Assembly: GCA_020850415.1 (NCBI GenBank)
Contig: JADZER010000056.1
Span: 1-52,141 of the forward strand
Reading direction: 5' to 3'
Origin: Phycisphaerales bacterium
GTDB taxonomy: Bacteria; Planctomycetota; Phycisphaerae; Phycisphaerales; UBA1924
Length of the DNA: 52,141 nucleotides
Part shown: positions 26,663 to 35,207 of the stretch, piece after piece
Layout: each line of letters begins with the position of its first letter
How positions within the stretch are numbered: position 1 is the first letter of the stretch
Notes under the pieces: model-generated
Database searches by the model: none
What the model was told of the DNA's origin: nothing
What the model saw: only the letters and a program-made list of their open reading frames with translations
Position numbers and translations under genes: made by a program

Positions 26663-27081
26663 TCGTCGTGGACGCCAGCGTCGCCGCGAAGTGGGTGCTC
26701 ACCGAGGCGGACACCGGCATTGCGCTTGACTTGCTTAACGGCTCAGTCCGCTGCACGGCCCCCGCCCTGATCCGCATCGAAGTGGCCGGCGCGGTCGTCC
26801 GCCGGCTCCGTGGCGACACCATGACCCTCGACCAGGCCCGGGCGGCTTGCGCGAAGTGGGACATCCTTTCCTCGAACGCCTTCGTCCGGCTCATCCCCCA
26901 GGACGACCTCCTCGACAACGCCCTGGACATCGCCCTCTCGATTCGGCATGCCGTGCCGGACTGTCTGTACCTCGCCGCGGCCGCCATGCTGGGCTGCCGG
27001 CTGATCACCGCCGACCGGGTGCTCCACGAGCGCGGCAGGCAGGTTCACGAGCGGATCGACCTGCTGGCCAGGGCGGCATGA
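26653..27081 (+). CDS. vapC-like: VapC-type PIN-domain toxin
   Basis: A 142-residue PIN ribonuclease starting with GTG within the antitoxin 3' end. Acidic active-site residues are visible: Asp in VVDASVAAKW, Glu in IRIEVAGAVVRR, Asp in VPDCLYLAAA and Asp in LITADRVL. VapC/FitB toxins cleave specific RNAs (often tRNA or rRNA) when free of antitoxin. Its stop overlaps the next gene's start (ATGA), so the recombinase gene is coupled to the toxin-antitoxin pair. Confidence 0.9.
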   Translation: MELVVVDASVAAKWVLTEADTGIALDLLNGSVRCTAPALIRIEVAGAVVRRLRGDTMTLDQARAACAKWDILSSNAFVRLIPQDDLLDNALDIALSIRHAVPDCLYLAAAAMLGCRLITADRVLHERGRQVHERIDLLARAA

Positions 27082-28037
27082 GCGGCGACCTGATCCTAGC
27101 GCCTCGCCCGGCGCTGCTCGCCGTTGCCGCCGACCGGGTGCCCGCGCTTGTGGTGGATGCCGGGCCTGACGCCACTCGGCGGTACCTGGAGTTCTTCGCC
27201 GCCAGCATCCGCAACCCCAACACCCGCTCGGCCTACCTCATCGCCGCCGAAAAGTTCTTCGCCTGGTGCGAGCACCACGCGATCGGCCCGCTGCCCAGCC
27301 TCCAGAGGCTCCACATCGCAGCGTATATCGAGCAGCTCACCCAGATTCAGTCGGCCCCGACGGTCAAGCAGAACCTCGCCGCGCTGCGCATGCTGTTCGC
27401 CTTCCTGCGCGTGCCGATCGAGAACCCCGCCGAGGGCGTCCGGGGCCCCAAGCATGTGGTCCGGGCGGGTCGGACGCCTGTCCTGTCCGCCGGCCAAGCC
27501 AGGACGCTGCTTGACTCGATCCCCACCACCTCGATCGCCGGGCTCCGCGACCGGGCCCTGCTCTCGGTCATGGTCTACTCGTTCGGGCGGATCTCCGCCG
27601 TCGTCGGGCTGGACCTGTCCGATTACCACTACCACGGCGCCAGACGTTGGTTTCGGCTATACGAGAAGGGCGGCAAGGAGCACGCCGTGCCGGTCCATCA
27701 CCGGGCCGAGGAGTACCTGGACGCGTACATCGGCGAAGCCGGGATCGCCGGGGGCCCTCTCTTCAGGGCGACCGCGCACAGCCAGATCACAGAGCGACGC
27801 CTCAGCCGCTTCGCGGCCTGGGAGATGGTCAAGCGGAGAGCCAAGACGGCGGGACTACCCGCAAGCACCACCAACCACACCCTCCGGGCAACGGGCATTA
27901 CCGTCTATCTGGAGAACGGCGGGACCATCGAGAATGCCAGGAACATAGCCGCCCACGCCTCGCTCCGAACGACGCAGTGCTACGACCGCAGGAGCGAGAG
28001 CGTCACCCTGGATGAGATCAGCAGGATCCGCCTGTAG
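27078..28037 (+). CDS. Second tyrosine recombinase (XerC/D-like), coupled to VapBC
   Basis: A 319-residue recombinase. The N-terminal SAM-like core-binding domain (NPNTRSAYLIAAEKFFAWCE...PTVKQNLAALRMLFAFL) is followed by the catalytic domain: Arg in YSFGRISAVVGLDLSD, Lys region YEKGGKEHAVPVH, H-x-x-R in NHTLRATGITVYL, His in NIAAHASLRTTQ and Tyr in CYDRRSE. Start ATG overlaps the vapC stop. It is distinct from the ssrA integrase. It could move the VapBC cassette, resolve multimers, or serve a nested element. Confidence 0.9.
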   Translation: MSGDLILAPRPALLAVAADRVPALVVDAGPDATRRYLEFFAASIRNPNTRSAYLIAAEKFFAWCEHHAIGPLPSLQRLHIAAYIEQLTQIQSAPTVKQNLAALRMLFAFLRVPIENPAEGVRGPKHVVRAGRTPVLSAGQARTLLDSIPTTSIAGLRDRALLSVMVYSFGRISAVVGLDLSDYHYHGARRWFRLYEKGGKEHAVPVHHRAEEYLDAYIGEAGIAGGPLFRATAHSQITERRLSRFAAWEMVKRRAKTAGLPASTTNHTLRATGITVYLENGGTIENARNIAAHASLRTTQCYDRRSESVTLDEISRIRL

Positions 28038-28223
28038 CTACTGCCAGACTCGTGTCCAGAATCTGGACCGCCCGCCGCCGCTCCAGCTCCGGAAGCCTGC
28101 CTCGCCGCTGGCCTGGACGGGCCACATGATCTGCCGGACGAGGTATTCCTTGTGGTTGGAGTGCGTCGGCATGCCGAACACCTGGGCGTACTCTCGCCGC
28201 TCCTCCCTCACCATCTGGCCCAT
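28038..28223 (-). pseudogene. Remnant of a DUF2924-like gene
   Basis: The minus-strand frame reads REERREYAQVFGMPTHSNHK, then EYLVRQIMWPVQASGEAGFR, which resembles the core of DUF2924 proteins (typically YxxxFGxxxRSxNKxFLxxRIAWRLQExAxGGLS). The usual C-terminal part is absent and the frame stops soon after. DUF2924 genes normally accompany large recombinases in mobile elements, so this is probably decayed element DNA beside the recombinase. The intergenic remainder up to 28453 shows nothing else. Confidence 0.55.
28054..28068. repeat. Perfect 15-bp palindrome after the second recombinase
   Basis: GTCCAGA-A-TCTGGAC (7-1-7) lies 17 bases after the recombinase stop. Perfect short palindromes at such a place can be recombinase core sites or terminators. 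No second copy was noticed in the window. Confidence 0.4.
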
Positions 28224-28453
28224 GTTCAACGCCACGCATCGTCTCCCTTCTCTCGCTGCTAACCGCAGTCCAGCTACTGGATACCTACATGATGCAGCCG
28301 TGAAGTCGCGCCTGGGGGCGAAGGCAACCCTTCCGTTCGAGCACCGCCCTCCGTCCGCGCAGCTCAGCTGTGACTCCGGCGACGCCGCATCGAAACCTGC
28401 CTCTCTTCCCGGCACGCGAATCGAGCGGACTCCACGGCACATCGAAGCCGTGC

Positions 28454-29173
28454 TTATGTCTGAGCTTGGGCAGAGGCAGACGCAACCGCGCTCCAGCGAT
28501 GTTGCGCTGCGTCGTAGGACATGAAATCAAACGCGACGCACTTGGGTGCGATCCCGACGGCCTGTACGATCTCGGATGCTGTGATGCCCAGCGAGCCGTC
28601 GTACAGACACGCGATAGAGCGCGTTATGCCTGCTATGTAGTACTCGTCGCCGCAACCAATGACGCAATGAAGATACATGTTCATGCATATCTCATCCAGC
28701 AAGTAGAGCATAGACAGTCGGCGCTTCTGCGCAGGCGTGCTCTGACTGCTATGTGCGACGAGATGTGAGTCGGCGTCTGCCAGCACATTCTGGCGCAGAT
28801 GATCCTCGACGGAGAATAGGATCGCCGTCGCCCGCAGCAGACCGACAAACTCCTCCGAGAGCAGATCTGCAACGCCAACAACTTCCCATGTGGATCGGCC
28901 AACGGGCGATGACCCCAAGTTGGCACGAAGGCGCTCTAGCCAACGCCTTCGTTCATCGACATAGTTCTTGCGTTCCCGAAACCTAGCTAGCACCTGGCCA
29001 ACATCGTGCCCAGAATCCGCCATCGATGCCTTATTATAGAGCTGGAGTGTATCCGCTACGAAAAACAGGCATCGCGAGTACTCGCGTTCGATCGCGGCCA
29101 GTGCGTCTAGGAAAGGCTCAGTGCGGAACCGTCGGTTCGACACGCTGATCGGGACAAGGCAGGTGTCACGCAT
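28454..29173 (-). CDS. Cyclodipeptide-synthase-like protein (tRNA-dependent)
   Basis: A 239-residue protein, the same length as the classical enzyme AlbC. The family uses two aminoacyl-tRNAs to make a cyclic dipeptide. Correspondences seen: PISVSNRRF near the N-terminus matches the AlbC segment GISAGNSYF that carries the catalytic serine (Ser10 here) and the Asn marking the NYH group; CLFFVADTLQLY matches the VVYVDT strand; a basic helix (ARFRERKNYVDERRRWLERL) fits the tRNA-binding helix; YLLDE matches the catalytic Y-x-x-x-E; and DEYYIAG is placed where the second conserved Tyr lies. The ATG at 29173 has GGGAGG six bases upstream and overlaps the preceding gene; a longer frame adds 33 unlikely residues. 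It is third in a tight operon. Distant homology read by eye; an inactive or altered-specificity member is possible. Confidence 0.68.
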   Translation of the reverse strand: MRDTCLVPISVSNRRFRTEPFLDALAAIEREYSRCLFFVADTLQLYNKASMADSGHDVGQVLARFRERKNYVDERRRWLERLRANLGSSPVGRSTWEVVGVADLLSEEFVGLLRATAILFSVEDHLRQNVLADADSHLVAHSSQSTPAQKRRLSMLYLLDEICMNMYLHCVIGCGDEYYIAGITRSIACLYDGSLGITASEIVQAVGIAPKCVAFDFMSYDAAQHRWSAVASASAQAQT

Positions 29174-29924
29174 CCTCTGCCTCCCGGGGGACAGGCCCTG
29201 TTGCCTCCGCGTCCTGCGTAGCGCGCGCATCCGAGCTTGTATCGGCAAATGTGCGGAGGATTCGAGCCGCAAATGGGATCAATAGAAACAGAAAAAGCTG
29301 AATGACCAGCAGGATCAGCAGCCACGCGCCTAGAACTTGTTCGAAAAAGGCTATCGGACCCCTTGCCTCCGAAAAGAACTCGGCGGCCGGGTACACTCGA
29401 AAGGAGAAGGAGCGAGCTTCGCCGGCTTGGGTGGGCACCTCTCGTAGGATGCCGACGACGGGCACCGGACTCCCTCTGTCGAGACCGAGGCTCTGGCTCC
29501 AAGAATCAAAAGCGGCGTCTGGTGCGGTGTAGGCGAAGGAAGATTCACTGGTCAGTCCCGCCTCAAGTTCTGCGGTGATGCTCGGGTGGCTCGGTATCCC
29601 ACGGATCCCGACCGTCGCCGCGATCCGCGATGGCAAGGTCCCCCAAACCAATGCGGCCGCAATTAGCGAAGCCAAAAGAAGCAAGGTCAGCGCCCAGCAT
29701 CCGTATTGGACATAGCGCACCATCGCTACATGCGAACCCTGCATCAGAGATAAGGACATGGGAAGGAACAACGGAAGCAACAGCAAAGCCGCAGATCCCA
29801 ACGCAACCGGAAGCTGGGCTGAGGCGGGCAACTTCGTAAACAAGAGGAACACCAAGCCGAAGGCGCCGGCAACGACGCCTACAGCCGCATTGATGCGTGC
29901 AAGTGTGTCGTCAGCTATTGACAT
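29166..29924 (-). CDS. Four-TM membrane protein in the CDPS-like operon
   Basis: A 252-residue protein with membrane segments at about 14-32 (AVGVVAGAFGLVFLLFTKL), 37-56, 74-97 and 200-224 (LGAWLLILLVIQLFLFLLIP). A roughly 100-residue soluble domain lies between the third and fourth, placed outside or inside depending on topology. The C-terminal tail is acidic. It overlaps the transporter gene upstream by 14 bases and the CDPS-like gene downstream by 8 bases. I do not recognise the family. It may couple the transporter to the enzyme or export a product, which is inference. Confidence 0.7.
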   Translation of the reverse strand: MSIADDTLARINAAVGVVAGAFGLVFLLFTKLPASAQLPVALGSAALLLLPLFLPMSLSLMQGSHVAMVRYVQYGCWALTLLLLASLIAAALVWGTLPSRIAATVGIRGIPSHPSITAELEAGLTSESSFAYTAPDAAFDSWSQSLGLDRGSPVPVVGILREVPTQAGEARSFSFRVYPAAEFFSEARGPIAFFEQVLGAWLLILLVIQLFLFLLIPFAARILRTFADTSSDARATQDAEATGPVPREAEDA

Positions 29925-31389
29925 CGGAGGATTCCGACCGCCGAGTGACTAGCACGAATGGAGACACCGCGACCGGGACCAGGCTTGCGAGCAGGGTCAT
30001 GGTGAACTGGTTGGTGGGTTGGGCGAATCCAATGCCCGCGCATACCGAGTACCCCGTCAGCGTCAACAGCAACAGGGTCGCTGAGGGCACTCGTCCTATT
30101 AGCAGCGCAAAGAAGGCGGGCATCAGATTCAGCGTGAAGGGAATGATTATGAAAATGATCTTCTCAAACGGCACGGGTGATGCCCGCACAATCCAATAGG
30201 CCGCGAAGAACAGGGCACCAGCTACCAACGCGTACGACAATGGTCGCATACTGCTAAATGGCCTATCACTGACAACGCCGGTCCCTGGATTGAACTGTGA
30301 GACGAGTAGTAAGCCATATATCTGCGTGTCGGCCGTAGAGAAGAGAGCTGCAGCGGCACCCAGCCAGAACACGGTCACGACGAGGATGCCGGATTCCGCG
30401 AATACTTTCAGGAGTGCGACGACCGCACCCTCTCCAATCTCTTGTGTCATGGAGAAGGCGATCAGGCCACAGATTGAGAGAATTAGCCAAATGGATGCAG
30501 TAAACGCCGTTCCTAAGAGCTGCCGGCTGATGACTGGACGATCCGTGAGAACCCATAGCCGCAACCAGTGCGCTTCCGTGAATACCACCAGGAACGCGTT
30601 CAATACCAGCACATGAGCCACGAAAAGCATTCCAGAGGTGGAGTCAACGATTGGCGCCACCAATGTCTGCAGCGTGTGAGAGTCGAAAGATTGCCCTGAC
30701 CCGGACAGGAACTGCACAACTGTTGCCACCACCAGCACGATCGCGGCAGCTACCAAGAGTGGTGAGTGAAAGGCGTCCGCGAAAATGAAGCCTCGAAGGC
30801 CGAATCGGAGCGTGAAATCCGTCACGACGATGGTTGCCAGCGCACAGATGGCTGCTCGGAGCGGGATGCTCTGAATGCCCAGTAACAAACCAAGGACATC
30901 ACCGAATAACGCGAACTCTAGCCAGATCACACCTGTCATCGAGAGAACACTGATCCACTTGACGATTCGTGCCACTCGCACACCAGCCGGTTCCCGAGAC
31001 CAGAACAAGCGGGCGATGACACCGGACTGCTGCGTGCTTCCTGTAATGCGCGTGCGGAGCGAGCTGTTTGCCAACACTCGCTTGGTTATCCAGTTTGTGA
31101 CGAAGCCGCCGGTGAAGATCGAAATGGGGCAGACGAGAATCCAATAACCGAACACCTTAGATGTTCCGATGAAGAACAAGTACGCCGTGGCAAGTGAGGT
31201 GAGCGTCCCGACCAAACTGGCCACCACCAGGGGTTTCCCGATCTTCGGAACTACCGTTGCATCCCACCTAGCCTTCTCCTCGGCCGTCAAGAGGAGGCTG
31301 TGTCGCCGGGTCCCGACCACGCGGAACATCAGGTAGGTGGCCATCATGACCGCCAAGACGGCTAGTGCAGTCACGACGGCGAGGGTCAT
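29911..31389 (-). CDS. SSS-like (solute:sodium symporter fold) membrane transporter
   Basis: A 492-residue protein with about 12 hydrophobic helices. Two regions resemble the SSS family of the APC superfamily: FTEAHWLRLWVLTDRPVISR (position of the DWxQRxxAxRxxxEAR loop) and FWLGAAAALFSTADTQIYGL (position of the helix with the STADS motif that helps bind sodium). The start at 31389 has AGGAG upstream. It is the first gene of the three-gene operon; base composition is visibly less GC-rich than the surrounding transfer genes, a sign of separate acquisition. The substrate is unknown; a cyclic dipeptide, amino acid or signal molecule is speculation. Confidence 0.72.
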   Translation of the reverse strand: MTLAVVTALAVLAVMMATYLMFRVVGTRRHSLLLTAEEKARWDATVVPKIGKPLVVASLVGTLTSLATAYLFFIGTSKVFGYWILVCPISIFTGGFVTNWITKRVLANSSLRTRITGSTQQSGVIARLFWSREPAGVRVARIVKWISVLSMTGVIWLEFALFGDVLGLLLGIQSIPLRAAICALATIVVTDFTLRFGLRGFIFADAFHSPLLVAAAIVLVVATVVQFLSGSGQSFDSHTLQTLVAPIVDSTSGMLFVAHVLVLNAFLVVFTEAHWLRLWVLTDRPVISRQLLGTAFTASIWLILSICGLIAFSMTQEIGEGAVVALLKVFAESGILVVTVFWLGAAAALFSTADTQIYGLLLVSQFNPGTGVVSDRPFSSMRPLSYALVAGALFFAAYWIVRASPVPFEKIIFIIIPFTLNLMPAFFALLIGRVPSATLLLLTLTGYSVCAGIGFAQPTNQFTMTLLASLVPVAVSPFVLVTRRSESSDVNS

Positions 31390-32161
31390 AGTGCGGCTCC
31401 TGGGCCGAAGGTGATGCGATCTGGTTCGAGCCTGGTACGGCAGTTGGTCGCTTTAGGAGCACATGAGGCACGGAGCCAGAGCTGGTGGCCAGGGATCGGT
31501 CGCGCAGGTGCGACCTTGGCGTCGAGGGCTGCGAAGCATGTGCTCCCGCTCCCGTGAGCCGCGGCCTCGGCCATTCGCCCGAGGAATTGTCCAGCCAGGA
31601 CGGCTCGGAACGAACCCCGACCACGCGTTCGCCGTGGGCTCAGACGGCCATGAGCGGAATCCTCTCGCCGAGGATTGATCGGTCCGGAATAGGAGGTAGG
31701 CAGCATGAGTGGATAGTACCGCAAGCTCCGGCCAGAAGCAGCGTTGACGAGCGGCTCCAGAAGGCTGGCCAAGCCGCCGCGATTCCGCGACGGCGTTGAG
31801 AGCTCCAAACGGCCGGCTCGAACCGGCCACCCAGCGGTTGATGCTCGGACGCCGTACCGAATGCGCGACGCACCAACCATTCAACTGGGAAGTCGGGCCT
31901 CTTAACATCCCCATGGATCCCAAGCTGGTACGCTTCGTCCGAATGTCGGCCGCTATTGCCGAACGGAACCCGCAAACGGAACGAAAGGGGGCCCTCGTTG
32001 ACAGGCTGGATGGGCCTATCCGAGCGTCCAATTCCGCGCATTGAGCCAGCGCATCCATGGGCAATCCAGGGGAACGGGTGGCGGTCATGGCTCCAGACTG
32101 TGGAGTGCATACACCGTACAGAAACCGTCTTTGGGACGGGGTGGGCTGCCGCTGGCTAGGT
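31390..32161. other. Gene-free region upstream of the CDPS-like operon
   Basis: About 770 bases without a convincing gene. Open frames on both strands are short, Arg/Ser/Pro-rich and overlap one another. The segment should contain the operon promoter close to 31390-31500. It could also include decayed mobile DNA. No repeat, RNA or terminator was recognised. Confidence 0.4.
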
Positions 32162-32575
32162 CTACTCCCCCCAGTCAATGCGCTCGACCGCCACCACGGT
32201 CTCCCCGCTCATGAGCAAGCCGGCCCGATCGTCCTCCCGAACCCAGGGCACCCGATGCCTCAGGAGTCCTCCGAAGAGGCTCACCAGCGGCCGGACCTCG
32301 CGGTTGAGGCCGGATCCCTGCAGGAGCACCCGCCTCCCCGGCGAGTGGAGGGTTATCCCTCGTTCCGGCTGGTACTCGATCCGCTCGATCCAGGCGTAGC
32401 CGAGGGCGAGGATGTGCCCGTCCTTCTTGCGGAGCTCGAGCATCAGCGCCCGCTCCCGGACGCCCCGGAGCCAGCCGAAGCAGCCCATGTCGGCCTCCGT
32501 GACCTCCGGCTCCGGAGCCGGGGGGTCGAGAGGCGGGTTCCGGCGGGCATACCGCTCGACCAGGCTATCTTGCAT
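32162..32575 (-). CDS. Hypothetical protein overlapping the relaxase gene
   Basis: A 137-residue protein beginning MQDSLVERYARRNPP and continuing with a beta-rich domain (ALMLELRKKDGHILALGYAW, IEYQPERGITLHSPGRRVLL, GETVVAVERIDW). The ATG lies 11 bases inside the 3' end of the relaxase gene, so translation is coupled. No family recognised. A longer frame to 32686 lies within the relaxase and is rejected. Its constant company with a relaxase suggests an accessory role in transfer or DNA binding. Confidence 0.65.
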   Translation of the reverse strand: MQDSLVERYARRNPPLDPPAPEPEVTEADMGCFGWLRGVRERALMLELRKKDGHILALGYAWIERIEYQPERGITLHSPGRRVLLQGSGLNREVRPLVSLFGGLLRHRVPWVREDDRAGLLMSGETVVAVERIDWGE

Positions 32576-35207
32576 GGGCGGGCTCCAATTCGTGCGCCGG
32601 CGGTGGCCGGTGGGCCGGCCAGTCCGGCGCCAGGTTCGCTTCCTGCTGTTGCCGCCGGGCTCGCTCCCGCACCGCTTCGGCCGCAAGTTCGGTCGCGCTC
32701 AGCCGGTCGTCGCTCCGGTTCACGGCCTCCAGAAGCTCATGCTTGTTGTCGGTGAACACCACAGCCTGCTTGCGGCCCCGCGACACACTCACATAAAACT
32801 GGGCCTTCGAGGACGCCGCGAACGACATCGACGACTGGGCGACGAACACCCGGTCCACCGTCCGGCCCTGGCTCGCGTGGCTGGTGACCACCTGCCCGTA
32901 GCTCAGGTGGCCGTAGTCCCCGGGCAGCTCCCAGCCGTTGTCCAGCACCAGGTCGCCCGCCTTGGTGAATGCTTTCACCGTGAAGACGTCGCCCGTGTTC
33001 ACCCGGTGGTTGCCCTTCGGCGTCACACCGTTCTGCGTGATTCGGATCCTGTCGCCCTCAAAGAGCTCGATCCGCGAGCGGCGGAACACGCCGAACCGCT
33101 CGGCCTGGTCGAGCGGGAGTGGCTGGCCGGCCACCGCTATCCGTTGTCCCCTGCGATGGCCCCGGGCGTTCTGGTGGAACACCAGAACATCGCCACGCTG
33201 GTAGCTAGCCGGATCGCGGCGCTGCCCGAGGGTCAGGTGCGCCGGCACCAACCGCATGAGCTCGCGGCCGCAGCCAGCGAGCGCCCCGGCCTGCCGGAGC
33301 TGCCCGCGGATCTCCGCGGTGATCCGGTCGCCCTCGGCGTGGGAGGGCGAGACGACCAGAGCGGTCTCCCCGGCCTGCACGGTCTCCAGGTAGGCCCGGG
33401 CCAGCGTCGCCTCGCGCTCGCCCGCGGGGATCTCTCGGACCCAGCCCAGCGCGTCGAGCCGCTGCATTCCGGCTGTCGTGTTGCCCTCGCTCAGGTCTTT
33501 GACCGCCTGTTTGTACTGGCCCCGCTGCCGCTGGATCTCCTTGATCTCGGCGGGACGCAGGCCCGCCTCGGTCTCCAGCATCCGCAGTGCCGAGCCCCGC
33601 TCCACGGCGCTGTGCTGCCGGCTGTCCCCGACAAGCAACACCCGGGACTCCGTTCGTTCGGCAAGTTCAAGCGCGGATCGCATCGTCTTCGTCCCGAGCA
33701 GGCCCGCCTCGTCGATGACGAGCAGCGATCCCCTCGCCCGCCCCTGCATCCGCTCGTCGAGCAGCAGGCGGGCCACGGTGTCCGCGGTCTCGAACCCGGA
33801 ACGACGCAGCTCGCCGCGGCTGGCCTCGGCCGAGGGGGCGAAGGCGAAGACCCTGGTTCCCGCCTGCTCTACGGCCTCCCGGAGTTCCTGGAGCGCCGAG
33901 GTCTTGCCCGCCCCCGCTACCCCACGGATGATGATCACACCGTCCCGCGAGGCGAGCACATGCCCGACCGCTGCCCGCTGCTCGGCGTTGAGCCAATCCC
34001 GAGTCCACTCGGCCCGGGGCCCGCTCATGGGACGCCAGCGGCCGCGGGCGTCCCGCGCGAGCGCGAGCATCGTGGTCTCCTCTTCGAGGACTTCCCGGGT
34101 CGTGACGAGTCGCCGGCCGTCGCGTGCGGCCCGCACCAGCGGCCTCGCCGCGGCCTGGTGCTCGACAGCCTCCCGCGTCGCCCTCCCCGTTCCCTGCCGG
34201 AGCGCCTCCGCCAGCAGCACCCGCTCGGGGACCACCGAGGCCCGCTCGAAGCAGTGGGCCATGGCCCTGTCCACGGATTGGGCCGCGGCGTGTGCATCGG
34301 GCTCGATAGGCGTGCCCCCGAGGCGTTCGGCCAGCGAGTCGATCGTCGCGGCCTCCTGCGTGTTGAGCCTTGATCGCCACAGAGCCTTGAGCTCGGGCAT
34401 CCCCAGCTCCTTGGCCTTGCCCGAGCGGGTCTTCGCCCCCAGCTCGGCCTTCGCCACCGGGTCGGTCACGCCGCGGTCGCGGGCAGTCTTCTCTATGCGG
34501 GCGGTCCGCCGCGAGAAGGACGCGAGGGTCTGCGGCTCGATCCCCCCAACCTCCCAGCCCTTGGCCGTCCGCTCGGTCGCGAGCCCGAGTTCCTCGAGCC
34601 CGCGGGCCAGGCGCGAGTGGAACACCGCCTCGAAGTAGGGCGCGTCACGCTTGAGGTCGCCGAGCTGCGCCGCCTTCCAGCGGCCCTCCTCGGGATCGAA
34701 GGTCGCGTTGAAGACGAAGCAGTGCGCGTGCAGGTGCGGGTCGGGCACGCCACCCTCGGGCCTGGCGGTCAGGTGCACGAACTCACCCCAGACCAGGTTG
34801 CCGGTCACCCGGTCCTCGTTGCTCCCCTTCCGCCTCACCCTCGCCTTGGCCTCGGCCTCCATCTCCTGCATCGTCGCGTCCACGGCCTCCCGGAACGCGT
34901 CCAGGATGCGGTCATCGCCGCTCATGGCGTAGAGCAGCGACACGCTCTTGGGCACGTGGAAGTTGAAGTCGTAGCCCACGCGGCGGTTGGTCTTCTGGCG
35001 GGGCGTCAGCACGCCGCCGGTGTCCGGTCGACGGTTGTCGCAGAGCGCGTCCCACTGGTCCTTGCACACCGTCCCGCCAAGGCCGAGCCGCTCGGCGCCA
35101 TGGCCGCGCCAGCGGCCCTGCAGCTCCTGCCCTTCCGTGTAGTAGTCGGCGGTCGAGTAGTAGCTCTTGGCCCCCGCGGGCGTCTGGTTCTGGATGATCC
35201 TCAGCAT
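32565..35207 (-). CDS. traI/trwC-like: MobF-family relaxase-helicase (TrwC/TraI)
   Basis: An 880-residue conjugative relaxase that nicks oriT, stays bound to the 5' end and unwinds the DNA. N-terminal relaxase domain: tyrosines at 16, 17, 22 and 23 (SYYSTADYY) provide the nucleophile pair, and the HUH metal site is DPHLHAHCFVFN (His158, 160, 162). A conserved FNFHVPKSVSLLYA segment is also present. C-terminal RecD/UvrD-like helicase: Walker A IIIRGVAGAGKTSAL, Walker B LLVIDEAGLLG, motif III-like VLLVGDSRQHSAVERG, and a C-terminal LSYGQVVTSHASQGRTVDRV. The start ATG at 35207 (GGTGGG upstream) fits the family's start; the upstream frame is rejected. It is divergent from the leading-region genes, so oriT is probably in the gap. 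Confidence 0.95.
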   Translation of the reverse strand: MLRIIQNQTPAGAKSYYSTADYYTEGQELQGRWRGHGAERLGLGGTVCKDQWDALCDNRRPDTGGVLTPRQKTNRRVGYDFNFHVPKSVSLLYAMSGDDRILDAFREAVDATMQEMEAEAKARVRRKGSNEDRVTGNLVWGEFVHLTARPEGGVPDPHLHAHCFVFNATFDPEEGRWKAAQLGDLKRDAPYFEAVFHSRLARGLEELGLATERTAKGWEVGGIEPQTLASFSRRTARIEKTARDRGVTDPVAKAELGAKTRSGKAKELGMPELKALWRSRLNTQEAATIDSLAERLGGTPIEPDAHAAAQSVDRAMAHCFERASVVPERVLLAEALRQGTGRATREAVEHQAAARPLVRAARDGRRLVTTREVLEEETTMLALARDARGRWRPMSGPRAEWTRDWLNAEQRAAVGHVLASRDGVIIIRGVAGAGKTSALQELREAVEQAGTRVFAFAPSAEASRGELRRSGFETADTVARLLLDERMQGRARGSLLVIDEAGLLGTKTMRSALELAERTESRVLLVGDSRQHSAVERGSALRMLETEAGLRPAEIKEIQRQRGQYKQAVKDLSEGNTTAGMQRLDALGWVREIPAGEREATLARAYLETVQAGETALVVSPSHAEGDRITAEIRGQLRQAGALAGCGRELMRLVPAHLTLGQRRDPASYQRGDVLVFHQNARGHRRGQRIAVAGQPLPLDQAERFGVFRRSRIELFEGDRIRITQNGVTPKGNHRVNTGDVFTVKAFTKAGDLVLDNGWELPGDYGHLSYGQVVTSHASQGRTVDRVFVAQSSMSFAASSKAQFYVSVSRGRKQAVVFTDNKHELLEAVNRSDDRLSATELAAEAVRERARRQQQEANLAPDWPAHRPPPAHELEPAHAR

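Noticed and set aside
31386..31880. 164-residue minus-strand frame upstream of the transporter
   Set aside because: No family pattern, Arg/Ser-rich, overlaps other frames of equal length; treated as part of a gene-free region.
32412..34373. 653-residue plus-strand frame
   Set aside because: Antisense to the relaxase-helicase, which has full HUH and Walker motifs.
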